NCBI GenBank assembly: GCA_024655885.1
Contig: JANLFN010000001.1
Span: 310,001-374,000, forward strand
DNA from: Eubacteriales bacterium
GTDB taxonomy: Bacteria > Bacillota > Clostridia > Acetivibrionales > JANLFN01
Direction of reading: 5' to 3'
DNA length: 64,000 bases
In this document: positions 34,780-43,500 of the stretch, in pieces
Position numbering within the stretch: position 1 is the first letter of the stretch
How the letters are laid out: each line of letters begins with the position of its first letter
Program-made: the position numbers and the translations under genes
The notes under the pieces: generated by a model
Seen by the model: only the letters and a program-made list of their open reading frames with translations
What the model was told of the DNA's origin: nothing
Database searches by the model: none

Positions 34780-35115
34780 TAATGCGCGGCAGCGCATTAT
34801 ACGCTGAGAGGCTGAGCAGGGCTGCTGCCTTGCTGAGAGCTGAAAATTAAGGTTGAGGTGATCCTCACGAGCTGTTCCAGGTTAAAGGCTTTTTTTATTA
34901 ATATCGTTGCTGCTATAAAGCGTTACTGAAACTTAACCTTGTACCTGCTACAGAGCATTTCTTCAACCTCAACCTTGCTATTGCTAAAGAGTCATTCTTC
35001 AGCCTTAAATGCACACGCATTATATTAATCTCAGCTTCTCAGCCCTCAGCCCGCCCGCGCTGCGCAACCTTTCTTCCTCAGCCATATAATGCTGTGTATT
35101 ATACTTATTATGCAC
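34780..35115. repeat. MITE-like dispersed repeat, copy B
   Basis: The gap between the pheST promoter and galE has no gene. Its left end begins TATAATGCG, pairs with CGCATTATA, then shows CTGAGAGGCTGAGC. Its right end, read inverted, begins TATAATAC/TATATGGCTGAGG and GGGCTGAGAAGCTGAG. The right end resembles copy A at 16801-16890. The middle has several AACCTTG/AACCTCAACCTT stretches. The left inner part shares the 13-mer TTAAGGTTGAGGT (34847-34859) with the sequence just inside the left murA boundary (6817-6829). Confidence 0.5.
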
Positions 35116-35148
35116 AAAACGCTATTGGCTTAAACCTTCGTTTAATTT

Positions 35149-36135
35149 TTACTTCCTGAAGCCCTCCGGATTATTCTTATGCCAGTTCCAGGCAGTTTCA
35201 ATGATGGTTTTCAGTTCATGATACCGGGGGCTCCACCCCAGCTCCCTTTGAATTTTTTCGGAGGATGCCACCAGCACCGCCGGGTCTCCCGGTCTTCTTC
35301 CGGAAACAACCGCCTTTATCGCCGCTCCCGTAACTTCTCGGGCAATTTCGACCACCTCCTTAACCGAAAAGCCCTCCCCGTTTCCGAGGTTGAACACATC
35401 GCTTTTACCTCCGCTTCTCAACTTATTCAGAGCCAGGATATGAGCCCGGGCAAGGTCCATCACATGAATGTAATCCCGGATGCATGTCCCATCCGGTGTG
35501 TTATAATCCTCTCCAAAAATGCTTATAGCTTCGCGCTGTCCAAGGGCCGTCCGGAGGACTATGGGAATCAGGTGGCTTTCAGGACTGTGATCTTCCCCTA
35601 TTTTACCGCTGGTATGGGCACCGGCCGCATTGAAGTACCTCAGAGATATATACCGTATTCCATAGGCATTATCCACCCATTTTAACGCCTTTTCCACCGT
35701 CAGCTTGGTCTCACCATAGGGGTTGGTGGGCATTGTCCTGTCCGTTTCAAGAATAGGTATGCTTTCCGGTTCCCCATAGACTGCGGCAGTAGAGGAAAAA
35801 ACAATTTTATTGACGCCGTGTTCCTTCATTTTGGTGAAAAGGTTCAGGGAAGAAGCCACATTATTGTTATAGTATTTCAGCGGGTCCGAAACGCTCTCAC
35901 CTACAAGGGAATCCGCAGCAAAATGGATTACCGCCTCGATGCTGTTCTCTCGGAATACCCTGTCCAAAAAATCCGAATCCCTCAAATCCCCATTGTAGAA
36001 CTTACCTCCCAGAATAGCTTCCCGGTGCCCCTTTTGAAGGTTATCCAGTACCACTACATCTTCCTTCGAGTCAATCAGTTCGGCAACCGTATGGCTCCCT
36101 ATATACCCTGCCCCTCCTGTAACCAGGATTGCCAT
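35149..36135 (-). CDS. galE: UDP-glucose 4-epimerase
   Basis: Extended short-chain dehydrogenase that interconverts UDP-glucose and UDP-galactose. The NAD motif TGGAGYIGSH is at 6-15, the catalytic Tyr140-x3-Lys144 (YGETK) is preceded by FSSTAAVYG, and NLGNGEGFSVKEV lies near 260. ATG at 36135 follows AAAGGAGG; eight further codons are open upstream. The 328-residue length is typical. It stands alone; no galactose genes flank it, so a role in cell-surface sugar supply is as likely as galactose use. Confidence 0.96.
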   Translation of the reverse strand: MAILVTGGAGYIGSHTVAELIDSKEDVVVLDNLQKGHREAILGGKFYNGDLRDSDFLDRVFRENSIEAVIHFAADSLVGESVSDPLKYYNNNVASSLNLFTKMKEHGVNKIVFSSTAAVYGEPESIPILETDRTMPTNPYGETKLTVEKALKWVDNAYGIRYISLRYFNAAGAHTSGKIGEDHSPESHLIPIVLRTALGQREAISIFGEDYNTPDGTCIRDYIHVMDLARAHILALNKLRSGGKSDVFNLGNGEGFSVKEVVEIAREVTGAAIKAVVSGRRPGDPAVLVASSEKIQRELGWSPRYHELKTIIETAWNWHKNNPEGFRK

Positions 36136-36290
36136 GGTGAAAACACCTCCTTTAAACAAAATCTATATGAGATTATAGCTTATTTCTTTCCATTTGATTA
36201 TACTTTTAAAAATATTTTGCACCAATATTTTTCACCAGCAGGGATTGTCCTCCCCGGTTTTCCATACGGAAAACTTTGTTGAAGCACTAA

Positions 36291-36329
36291 AAAACCAGCC
36301 TGCCGATACCTTGTCGACAGGCTGGTTTT
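36291..36329 (-). terminator. Terminator after the flavoprotein gene
   Basis: AAAACCAGCCTG (36291-36302) and CAGGCTGGTTTT (36318-36329) form a perfect 12-bp stem with a 15-base loop, followed on the minus strand by a run of T. Confidence 0.88.
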
Positions 36330-36369
36330 CTGAATAAGCTCTCTCTATATAAACCATATCCGGTTTTGG

Positions 36370-38061
36370 CTACTGTGCCTTTGCCGCACTTTTTCCCGCA
36401 ATGCGGCCGAACGTTATGATATCGGCCACGGCATTGCCTCCGAGACGGTTGCCGGCATGGATGCCGCCGGTAACCTCGCCTGCTGCATAGAAGCCGGGAA
36501 TTACTTTGCCGCTTTTGTCCAGTACCCGCGCATATGAATCAATTTCAAGCCCTCCCATGGTGTGATGGACGGAGGAAGTGCGCGGGGTGGCATAGAAAGG
36601 AGGTTTCTCCAGCTTTGGTCCAAAGTTCTTTTTGCCGAAATCCGGATCCTTTTGATTGTCTATGTAGGAGTTGTATTTCCTGATCTCGGCGACCAGCGCA
36701 CCCGAAGGCATTCCAAGCTGCTTCTCAAGGTCTTCAAGGGTATCCGCCTTGTAGACGCTCTTGGTCTTTATAAGGTCGTCGATATTGTCTCCCCATCCGT
36801 TTTTCCCGCCCGGCTGGGGATTACCGGCCGTAACCTGGTCGCAGATGATGTAGAACATGCTGTCGGTCTGCTTCAATGCTGCCTTTGACAATACGTCGCG
36901 CTCGGCATATTCATTCACAAAGCGTTTCCCTTCTTTGTTCACAAATACCTGAGATTCGGCACTGCTCCACAAGCCCCCCGAGAGCAAGCCCGTAACCGGT
37001 TGAGAACTTGGCATCAGCTGGATGAATCCCATGCCTACCAGGTTCGCACCCACAGCTTCGCCCATTATGATTCCGTCTCCCGTGGCCGTGGGGGAATTGG
37101 TGGTCGGCATATCCAGAGGCATTTTCTCCCAATAAATATTATACTTCGCCCGCATTTCGGGATTCGCACCAAAGCCGCCGGTGGCCATAACAACGCCCTT
37201 ATTTGCCCTGAGGGTGACGGGCGTGCCGTCGGTCTTTGTGGCTTTAACGCCTACCACTTTGCCGTTTTCAACAATTAATTCATTGGCCTTCGTCTCCAGC
37301 ATAATTTCGGCGCCCAGCTTGACTGCCGCATCAGAAAGCGTTTTGATGTATCCGCTGCCCACAGGCATAGTATTGCTGTGGGTCCTTGGCCAAAGTGCGC
37401 CCAGAACGGTGCTGATATTGTCATTCCACTTGAGGCCGTAGCCTTCCAGCCACTGGATGGACCCCAGGGCATTGGTGCACAGTGTACGGACCAGGTCCAG
37501 TTTTCCGGTAATGGTGGTTTTCCCGTCAAGGGAAACTCTCTTGCCGCCCAGGTAGGTGTGGATCATATGCAGTTCCACCGAATCGAACAGTACATTTTTA
37601 TCGCCGGACTTGAGATATTCCCTGATCTGGCCCTTCAATACCGTGAGTGTAGGCCCGAAATCGCCGAAATCACTTTCTTTTGCATCCAGCAGTGCCGTGA
37701 GATCTTCAAGAAGCGGTTTTGTCATCTTCACATTTTTTTGACGCTCCGGGTCTACAGCATTGAACACTCCACCCGAGCGAGCGGTATTTCCGCCAAGAAT
37801 AGCCGCTTTTTCAATCAGGATCACGCTGGCACCGTTTTCCGCTGCGGAAGTAGCTGCAGCAAGTCCTGCACCGCCGCCGCCGACTACAATTACGTCAGCC
37901 GTCTTGTTAATCGCCGCACCTGTGCTGCCGGCTGCCGCTTTGCCGGCGTCGCCGCCGGCCGGAGTCCCGGCCGCGCCGCCTGAGCAGCCCGTCGTCAGCG
38001 CCATGATGGCGCTGAGCATTAAGCAGAGAATGACTTTGGAATTAATTCTTTTCATTTTCAT
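36370..38061 (-). CDS. FAD-dependent lipoprotein oxidoreductase (fumarate-reductase/flavocytochrome c family)
   Basis: Extracytoplasmic flavoprotein of the fumarate/urocanate reductase family. Residues 1-26 are a lipoprotein signal with lipobox LTTGC (Cys26); a Gly/Ala-rich linker follows. The FAD motif DVIVVGGGGAGLAAA starts at 57, EKAAILGGNTARSGG near 85, and the C-terminal FAD and active-site segments are HTMGGLEID and GEVTGGIHAGNRLGGNA. Unlike many relatives the protein has no FMN-binding or heme domain, so its electron donor must be separate; none is encoded beside it. The start follows GGAGAGGGG. The 563 residues are one complete FAD domain plus linker. The substrate is unknown. Confidence 0.88.
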   Translation of the reverse strand: MKMKRINSKVILCLMLSAIMALTTGCSGGAAGTPAGGDAGKAAAGSTGAAINKTADVIVVGGGGAGLAAATSAAENGASVILIEKAAILGGNTARSGGVFNAVDPERQKNVKMTKPLLEDLTALLDAKESDFGDFGPTLTVLKGQIREYLKSGDKNVLFDSVELHMIHTYLGGKRVSLDGKTTITGKLDLVRTLCTNALGSIQWLEGYGLKWNDNISTVLGALWPRTHSNTMPVGSGYIKTLSDAAVKLGAEIMLETKANELIVENGKVVGVKATKTDGTPVTLRANKGVVMATGGFGANPEMRAKYNIYWEKMPLDMPTTNSPTATGDGIIMGEAVGANLVGMGFIQLMPSSQPVTGLLSGGLWSSAESQVFVNKEGKRFVNEYAERDVLSKAALKQTDSMFYIICDQVTAGNPQPGGKNGWGDNIDDLIKTKSVYKADTLEDLEKQLGMPSGALVAEIRKYNSYIDNQKDPDFGKKNFGPKLEKPPFYATPRTSSVHHTMGGLEIDSYARVLDKSGKVIPGFYAAGEVTGGIHAGNRLGGNAVADIITFGRIAGKSAAKAQ

Positions 38062-38399
38062 TTAGACCCCTCTCCTTTATTTGAATATTATCACGGATAT
38101 ATCCGGTGGCTTCTTCCCTCTGCCGTCTGACCCATGCCCCTTTTTTCGTGGGGTTTAGATTTTTCACCTATATATCTATATGTCCATTTTTAATGCAATA
38201 TGCGTAACCGAAGGATTCAGTGGGGATTCACATTACGGGTGACCGCCTGGTCCGTGTTCCAGCGGGAAATCCGAAATGAAAGGCGCTTTGATGCCGGTAT
38301 GGCAAAACTGTAAATTTGCAAAAAAAACATCCTGGAAAATTTTCAATTCCAGGCTGCTTTAAAAAATTACATTCTATCTTCATGCTATTTACTGCATAT
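38062..38399. other. Noncoding region upstream of the flavoprotein gene
   Basis: About 340 bases between the flavoprotein start and the tRNA-Val gene. I see no gene, riboswitch or clear promoter in it. Confidence 0.6.
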
Positions 38400-38475
38400 T
38401 GGTGGGCAATGAGGGGCTCGAACCCCCGACTTTCACCACGTCAAGATGACACTCTACCAGCTGAGTTAATTGCCC
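38400..38475 (-). tRNA. tRNA-Val (anticodon GAC)
   Basis: A cloverleaf can be drawn on the minus strand: acceptor GGGCAAT/ATTGCCC, D-stem ACTC/GAGT, anticodon stem TCATC/GGTGA with loop TTGACGT (anticodon GAC), T-arm with GGTTCGAGCC. The CCA end is encoded. Confidence 0.94.
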
Positions 38476-38629
38476 CTATTTTTCTTTGCATTACATATTA
38501 TAATACCACTGCTTGCTCCTGTCAAACTTAATTTTACAACAAATTATCCTGATGTTGCTTTCAAGGTATATATCCATATTCCATAAAGAAAATAGCGGAT
38601 TCCAGATTGCTGAAACCCGCCATTTTCAA

Positions 38630-38707
38630 TGGTCGGAGTGACTGGACTTGAACCAGCGACCTCTTGCACCCCAAGCAAGCACTCTAGCCAAACTGAGCCA
38701 CACCCCG
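38630..38707 (-). tRNA. tRNA-Pro (anticodon GGG)
   Basis: Minus-strand cloverleaf: acceptor CGGGGTG/CACTCCG, D-stem GCTC/GAGT, anticodon stem CTTGC/GCAAG with loop TTGGGGT (anticodon GGG), and T-loop GGTTCAAGTCC. CCA is encoded. It lies 154 bp upstream of the tRNA-Val gene on the same strand. Confidence 0.95.
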
Positions 38708-38906
38708 ACATCCATTCTGAAGAACATTTTATATTATAAAACATAATCGGATAAAGCACAAGTATTTTTTCTGATCTGGTGTGATTTTTTCTGATCTGGG
38801 ATATATTTCTTTGAAAAATCATGTAACATGAATAAAGCGATAAAAAATGTAAATAATCCAGTAATATACGGTTCTAAATAAAAAGACAAAAGATAGGAGG
38901 TAATCT

Positions 38907-39734
38907 ATGTATAACCATGAGGCGGCAAGCAGTCCTGAGCCTCGCAACACAATAGGAAACGAATACACTTCTTTAAAGAAAAACAACAAGGGTTATTTTT
39001 TCACTGTATGCATTCTATTCATAGTGACAGCGGCACTGTACGCGAATAACTTTCTGGTATATAAATCCTATAGGGAATTAAAAAATCAATTTGAGATTAC
39101 AACATCCAAATATAAATCATTAACTGTGAATAATACCGATTTAAACGTGGAAAATTCCAGACTGAAAAAAGAAAACGAAGAATTGAAGCAGAATTACAAC
39201 AGGATTATTAGCCGGAATGAAGAGATCATAAAGCAGATAGAAGCAATTCAAAAGAAGAACGACGAACTTGTAAAGAGAAACCGTGAATTGGTAGAAGACA
39301 ACATTGCGCTGCAGAATTCTGTTAAAATGGCGGCTTCGGTGGGAATCAAGCCGCAAAATTACAGCAAGTTCCAAGGGATTAGTTCACGGGGAGAACTTCA
39401 GAGAGGAACATACCTGGGCAAATTTTTGGGAACCGCCTACACGCCCAGCAAGGAGGAATGCGGCAACAGCAAGGGAATCACCAATTCAGGGGAACCTATC
39501 ATACCGGGCATTTCTATCGCCATCGACAACAAGTACTGGCCTTTTGGAACCGTGTTCTATATAAAAGGATTGGGTTATGCCGTTGCCATGGATACGGGCA
39601 GTGCTATCAAAGGAAAGTACAGGTTTGATTTTGCCGTATTTGATAAGAAATTTGCCAAAGCCCTTGGTTCCAGGGAATGGGATGTATATCTGGTAAAAGA
39701 AGGTAAGGGTTATGTTGAAAGCACTGTTTTCTAA
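38907..39734 (+). CDS. Membrane-anchored 3D-domain protein (putative peptidoglycan lytic enzyme)
   Basis: The 275 residues comprise a cytoplasmic N-terminus, one transmembrane helix (about 30-50), a long coiled coil (about 52-135, rich in Asn/Glu/Lys heptads), and a C-terminal 3D domain (about 172-270). The 3D domain contains GTAYTPSKEECGNSKG, IDNKYWPFGTVFYI and the name-giving aspartates in AMDTGSAIKG and RFDFAV. This fold is shared with MltA/Rpf-like and YocH-type muralytic enzymes. The ribosome site is AGGAGG. It reads away from the tRNA genes and ends at a terminator. Confidence 0.9.
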   Translation: MYNHEAASSPEPRNTIGNEYTSLKKNNKGYFFTVCILFIVTAALYANNFLVYKSYRELKNQFEITTSKYKSLTVNNTDLNVENSRLKKENEELKQNYNRIISRNEEIIKQIEAIQKKNDELVKRNRELVEDNIALQNSVKMAASVGIKPQNYSKFQGISSRGELQRGTYLGKFLGTAYTPSKEECGNSKGITNSGEPIIPGISIAIDNKYWPFGTVFYIKGLGYAVAMDTGSAIKGKYRFDFAVFDKKFAKALGSREWDVYLVKEGKGYVESTVF

Positions 39735-39830
39735 CAAACCCTGTCAGGATTCCATGCTGGTGACCTTTGGGTGTGAAAAATCCTTGGGGATATCATGAAC
39801 AATTTTTCATTTTTTTCCCCTAAAATCCAG

Positions 39831-39858
39831 AAAGCCTGGGCGGTACGCCAAGGCTTTT
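39831..39858 (+). terminator. Terminator after the 3D-domain gene
   Basis: AAAGCCTGGGCG pairs with CGCCAAGGCTTT (one mismatch) and is followed by TTTTGTTTT on the plus strand. Confidence 0.75.
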
Positions 39859-39940
39859 GTTTTCCAAAAAACGGATAAAAAATACGTCTCTGAAATAATG
39901 CCATTCTTTTATTTTCTACCCATAGATATGACATTAGCCA

Positions 39941-40099
39941 TTATAACTTCCTAAACATGGAGTCTATCCTGAAAGTATTGCGCCTGCTGCGAAAAATACT
40001 TTTCCGGCTATTTTCATAGATACCTACCTGCAGGAATACATGATCTTCAATCTTAGGTTTTTTCTTAAACCAATGGATTATATTTTTTAGTTTGAACAT
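39941..40099 (-). CDS. Small basic protein, 52 aa, divergent from the abrB-like gene
   Basis: ATG at 40099 has AAGGTGG 6 bases upstream, and the frame runs 52 codons to TAA at 39941. The product is strongly basic (MFKLKNIIHWFKKKPKIEDH, later SRKSIFRSRRN) with aromatic residues and no membrane helix. It could bind nucleic acid or membranes as an amphipathic peptide. I do not recognise it. The ribosome site and the lack of any other use for this stretch are the evidence; codon support is limited by length. Confidence 0.5.
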   Translation of the reverse strand: MFKLKNIIHWFKKKPKIEDHVFLQVGIYENSRKSIFRSRRNTFRIDSMFRKL

Positions 40100-40228
40100 C
40101 AGCAACCACCTTTTTTATTATACCACCCTGGGAGCAAATCTCAACCATGGGAAAATAAAAAATTTACTTATAAAATTTTAACATTTAAAATATTGTAAAA
40201 TAATTATATCGACTATATGCTAGAAATA

Positions 40229-40257
40229 TTGACAATTTATAACATATTATGTATAAT
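40229..40257 (+). promoter_or_regulatory. Consensus promoter of the abrB-like gene
   Basis: Perfect TTGACA (40229-40234) and TATAAT (40252-40257) with 17-bp spacing, 31 bases before the start codon, in very AT-rich DNA that AbrB-type regulators themselves favour. Confidence 0.88.
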
Positions 40258-40288
40258 ATAATCACATTATGGTAAAGGTGGGATTAAA

Positions 40289-40546
40289 ATGAAATCATTG
40301 GGGATTGTAAGAAAAATAGACGAGCTCGGAAGAATTGTATTGCCTATAGAACTTAGAAGAACCTATGAAGTAAATGTAGGCGATCCTTTGGAAATTTACA
40401 CCGAAGGAAAAATGATCATTATAAAGAAGTATGCCCCGGAATGTGTTTTTTGTGGTAATGCAGGAAATGTGGAGGAGTTTAAAGGGAAGAATATTTGTCC
40501 CAGTTGTAAAAATGAGATAAAAAAGATAAACATTCCCCGGAAATAG
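40289..40546 (+). CDS. AbrB/SpoVT-family transition-state regulator with a C-terminal Cys4 knuckle
   Basis: Swapped-hairpin DNA-binding domain at 2-47 (SLGIVRKIDELGRIVLPIELRRTYEVNVGD in two parts), as in AbrB, Abh and SpoVT. The C-terminal third has Cys52, Cys55, Cys70 and Cys73, a probable zinc ribbon in place of AbrB's usual C-terminal multimerisation domain. The 85-residue length is typical of the clostridial form. A near-perfect sigma-A promoter lies upstream and a strong terminator just after the stop. Confidence 0.92.
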   Translation: MKSLGIVRKIDELGRIVLPIELRRTYEVNVGDPLEIYTEGKMIIIKKYAPECVFCGNAGNVEEFKGKNICPSCKNEIKKINIPRK

Positions 40547-40559
40547 CCGGGGTTTTTTT
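40535..40559 (+). terminator. Terminator after the abrB-like gene
   Basis: CCCCGG (40535-40540) and CCGGGG (40547-40552) with a 6-base loop, followed by seven T's; the hairpin overlaps the last codons. Confidence 0.9.
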
Positions 40560-40573
40560 ATTAATTGAATTTA

Positions 40574-43500
40574 TTAGAACAGGGACGGCGGTACGCCGAA
40601 CAGCACCCATCCGGGGCCATTTCCCCCCGAAGCCTGGGCGCCCACGCCTTTGCGGTTGACCACCCCATCCTGCGCCGCCTCCTTCAAGCTTACTGTGCCT
40701 GAAGTGCCTGTGGCAAGCCTGGACTTGAACACAACGGTTATAACGTCATGTTCTTCATTGATAAAGGCGGATGCCACATCATTAGCGTCCACAGGTCTCG
40801 CCTGCATCTCCCCTTCAAACTGTGCCGTCACGGCAAAGGCGGACAGCAGTTCCTCCGGCTGCAAGGCTCCTTGCAGGCTGAAGCCGCCGGACGCACCGGC
40901 ATCCGAAGCTCCCGGGAACCTGACGGCCGAATCCATCTGAATTTCCATGCTCAGCTGGTCATCGGATACGGTTGCACAGGAGATCTCCGGTGCCGGGACT
41001 TTTTCTATGCCAGGAGCGAACTCCATAACCGTACCTGTGCCCAGTACGGCTATGGCCGTCCTGCTGTCTGCCACCCAATTTGTGCCCGTCTCATTCCGGA
41101 CGGTGTGGGAGATGGCCAGATAGTACCGGCTGAGGGGCGTATTTTCCGGGCTGGTCCTCAACATATCGATGTCCTCCGAAAGATACAGCACGGCTTTATG
41201 CTCCTCCTCGTCATACTCCGCCGCACCCTGAGCCAATATCTGGACACAATCGCCGGTGCCGCTGCTGTTGGACACAAGCCTGTATTTTGTAATATCCCTT
41301 GCATCCTCCGGGTCCATTCTTTCCGGATAGCTGACCACAATGGTCCTTCTGTCAGGCATATACACTCCTGCGGGTGTAATGGGGTCCTTATCGGCATCCG
41401 TATTGTTTATTGTAATGGGGACCGAACGATAGTTTTTTCCAGGATTCGGCGCAAGTTTTATAAAGCCGGAGGTATCGGTGATATCGCTGCCCGATGTGGG
41501 AATATACAAATACACCGTCTTGTTGGCAGGAACATTGGTACAGGTGGTTAAAAGCTTCCTGTCCAGGACCAGCCTGTACATGGTATCGTTGACCCTGACT
41601 GCTTGTACAACGTTTACACCGGCCCCATTATTCAGCAGGGGAGTAACTCCGTCCTCATCACTATAGAGGAATATACCGGCAGGGTCGGTGTCCATCTTGA
41701 CTGCTTCACTGAAATTCAATGTAATTACCCTGTTGTTTTCAGCGTATGCGTTCACCAATTGGGGCTGGCGGGCCTGGCCGTCGTTGCCGTAAAACTGGAT
41801 GATATTGGCCCAATTGTCCGCCTGGACTATCCCGGTGTTCCCCACAATTCTAAAGATGCCTCCCGCCGCTTTGGAATGGGCACTATCAAACAAGACTTCC
41901 GAAAACCTCACAATCAGGGTATTGGGATCCTCCGGGTCCATCCATGCCCTGTGGGCCTTGCTGTCCAAATTATACTCCTTCCCATTGTCCCCGTCGGTGG
42001 AAACGCCCAATGCGCCGGGAATAAGATTGTTGGCCGTGTCGGTGCCGCTCCATATCCTGCCCTTAATTGTACGGTCCTCCACCGTTCTGTCAAAGTATAT
42101 CTTGAGGGTTTGGCTGTCCTGGGCAGCGGCTCCCAGAATTCTGGACTTTGTGGGGTCCACTCCCCGGCCGGTAAAGGGGTACCTTATTTCATCCTCTTTT
42201 CCCATGGGGACCCCGTCGGAGTTTTCAAGGCCCCTGACGGTCAGGGTGTACACAGCCCCGTTTAAGGTGGTGGGAATGGTGAGCCTGACGGTTTTTCTAA
42301 AATCGGGGCCGTCGCCGCGTGCGGCCATCTCCGCATGGTCAGGATACCCGATGCCGTTGTCGATGGTGTAGCAGGACACATCTTCCGCGTTGGCTCCCAG
42401 GTTTTTGTCGAACTGCACCAGGATGACCCTGTCATTGTCTCGGGGACGTGTGATAGAGACGACGCCGTTGATCTTCTCTGCGGCCGCACTTCCTGCGAAC
42501 GCCGTGGTGTTTTTGCCGTCCGAAACATTGATGGAATTGCCGTATATGTCTTTAACGTTGACTGCGGTCAATTTGTACGGGACACTCTTCATAGGGGAGG
42601 TGGTCAGCCTGACCGACTTCCCGTCCTCCTGCACCTCCACTTTTTGCACCGGCACCGTGGTGCCGCTCCCATAGGCCTCTTGCATTGTGTAATTGGATGC
42701 AGTCTCAGCCGACAGCAGCTCCAGCTTTCTTGCAAAGTGCAGCACGACCTCGGTGCTGCTGACAACCTCCACCGCGGGCGTATCGAACTCAAGGGCAGTG
42801 TCCGGCTTCTTCATGCCCACAAAAGTTTTCTGCGTGTCCGAAGCTGTGGTGGACAGGCTTTTGCCGTAGATATTCATAAGCCCGCCCTGCACCGAAACCC
42901 TATACACCGTTGAATCCTTCATAGCCCCTCCCAGGGTCAGCAGCACAGACACCCAGGCGGAAGCCTCGGTGCCCGAAAATGAATTTTCCGCATCGGGCTT
43001 TTCCGCTGCGGTCACCGGCACCTCTGTACTGCTGTATGCCTCCGTCAAGGTAAAGGACGCGTCTTTTAATGTGCTCCAGTCAATTCCCGTATTGAACTCC
43101 ACCGCCACCTTATTGAAGTCCACGGCCCTCGCATTGACGGCTTTTAAGCTGTCGGTATTTTTCTTTGTGCCCGCAAAAGTCCTGCCCTCATCCTTATCCA
43201 TTACGTTGCCGGACAAATCCGCCGCACCGGACACCGAAATACTGTAAAGGGTCGCGCCCTTCTGCTCCGAGGTGGTAAGCAGGACAACCCTGTCCGACTC
43301 GTAGCCCACGCTGTATATGGTCAGGGGTGTGCCGGTAAAATAAGTTTCAGCGATTGAAAAACTGGCGCCGTCGATGTTTACGGTTTCTGAAAATTCAATT
43401 CTCACTTTGTTATAATCCGCCGAGGATATGCTCATAATCTCCGGTTTCCTTGTATCCGCCGGCCTACCGTTAAATCCATAGGTTTTTGTGCCGCTTGTCA

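Noticed and set aside
38765-38805. Direct repeat of TTTTTTCTGATCTGG
   Set aside because: Only two short adjacent copies beside a tRNA gene; no sign of an attachment site or element.
41603-42913. Several long open frames on the plus strand opposite the large SLH gene
   Set aside because: They are GC-rich shadows of the minus-strand gene, which has a signal peptide and repeated domains; the plus frames resemble nothing.
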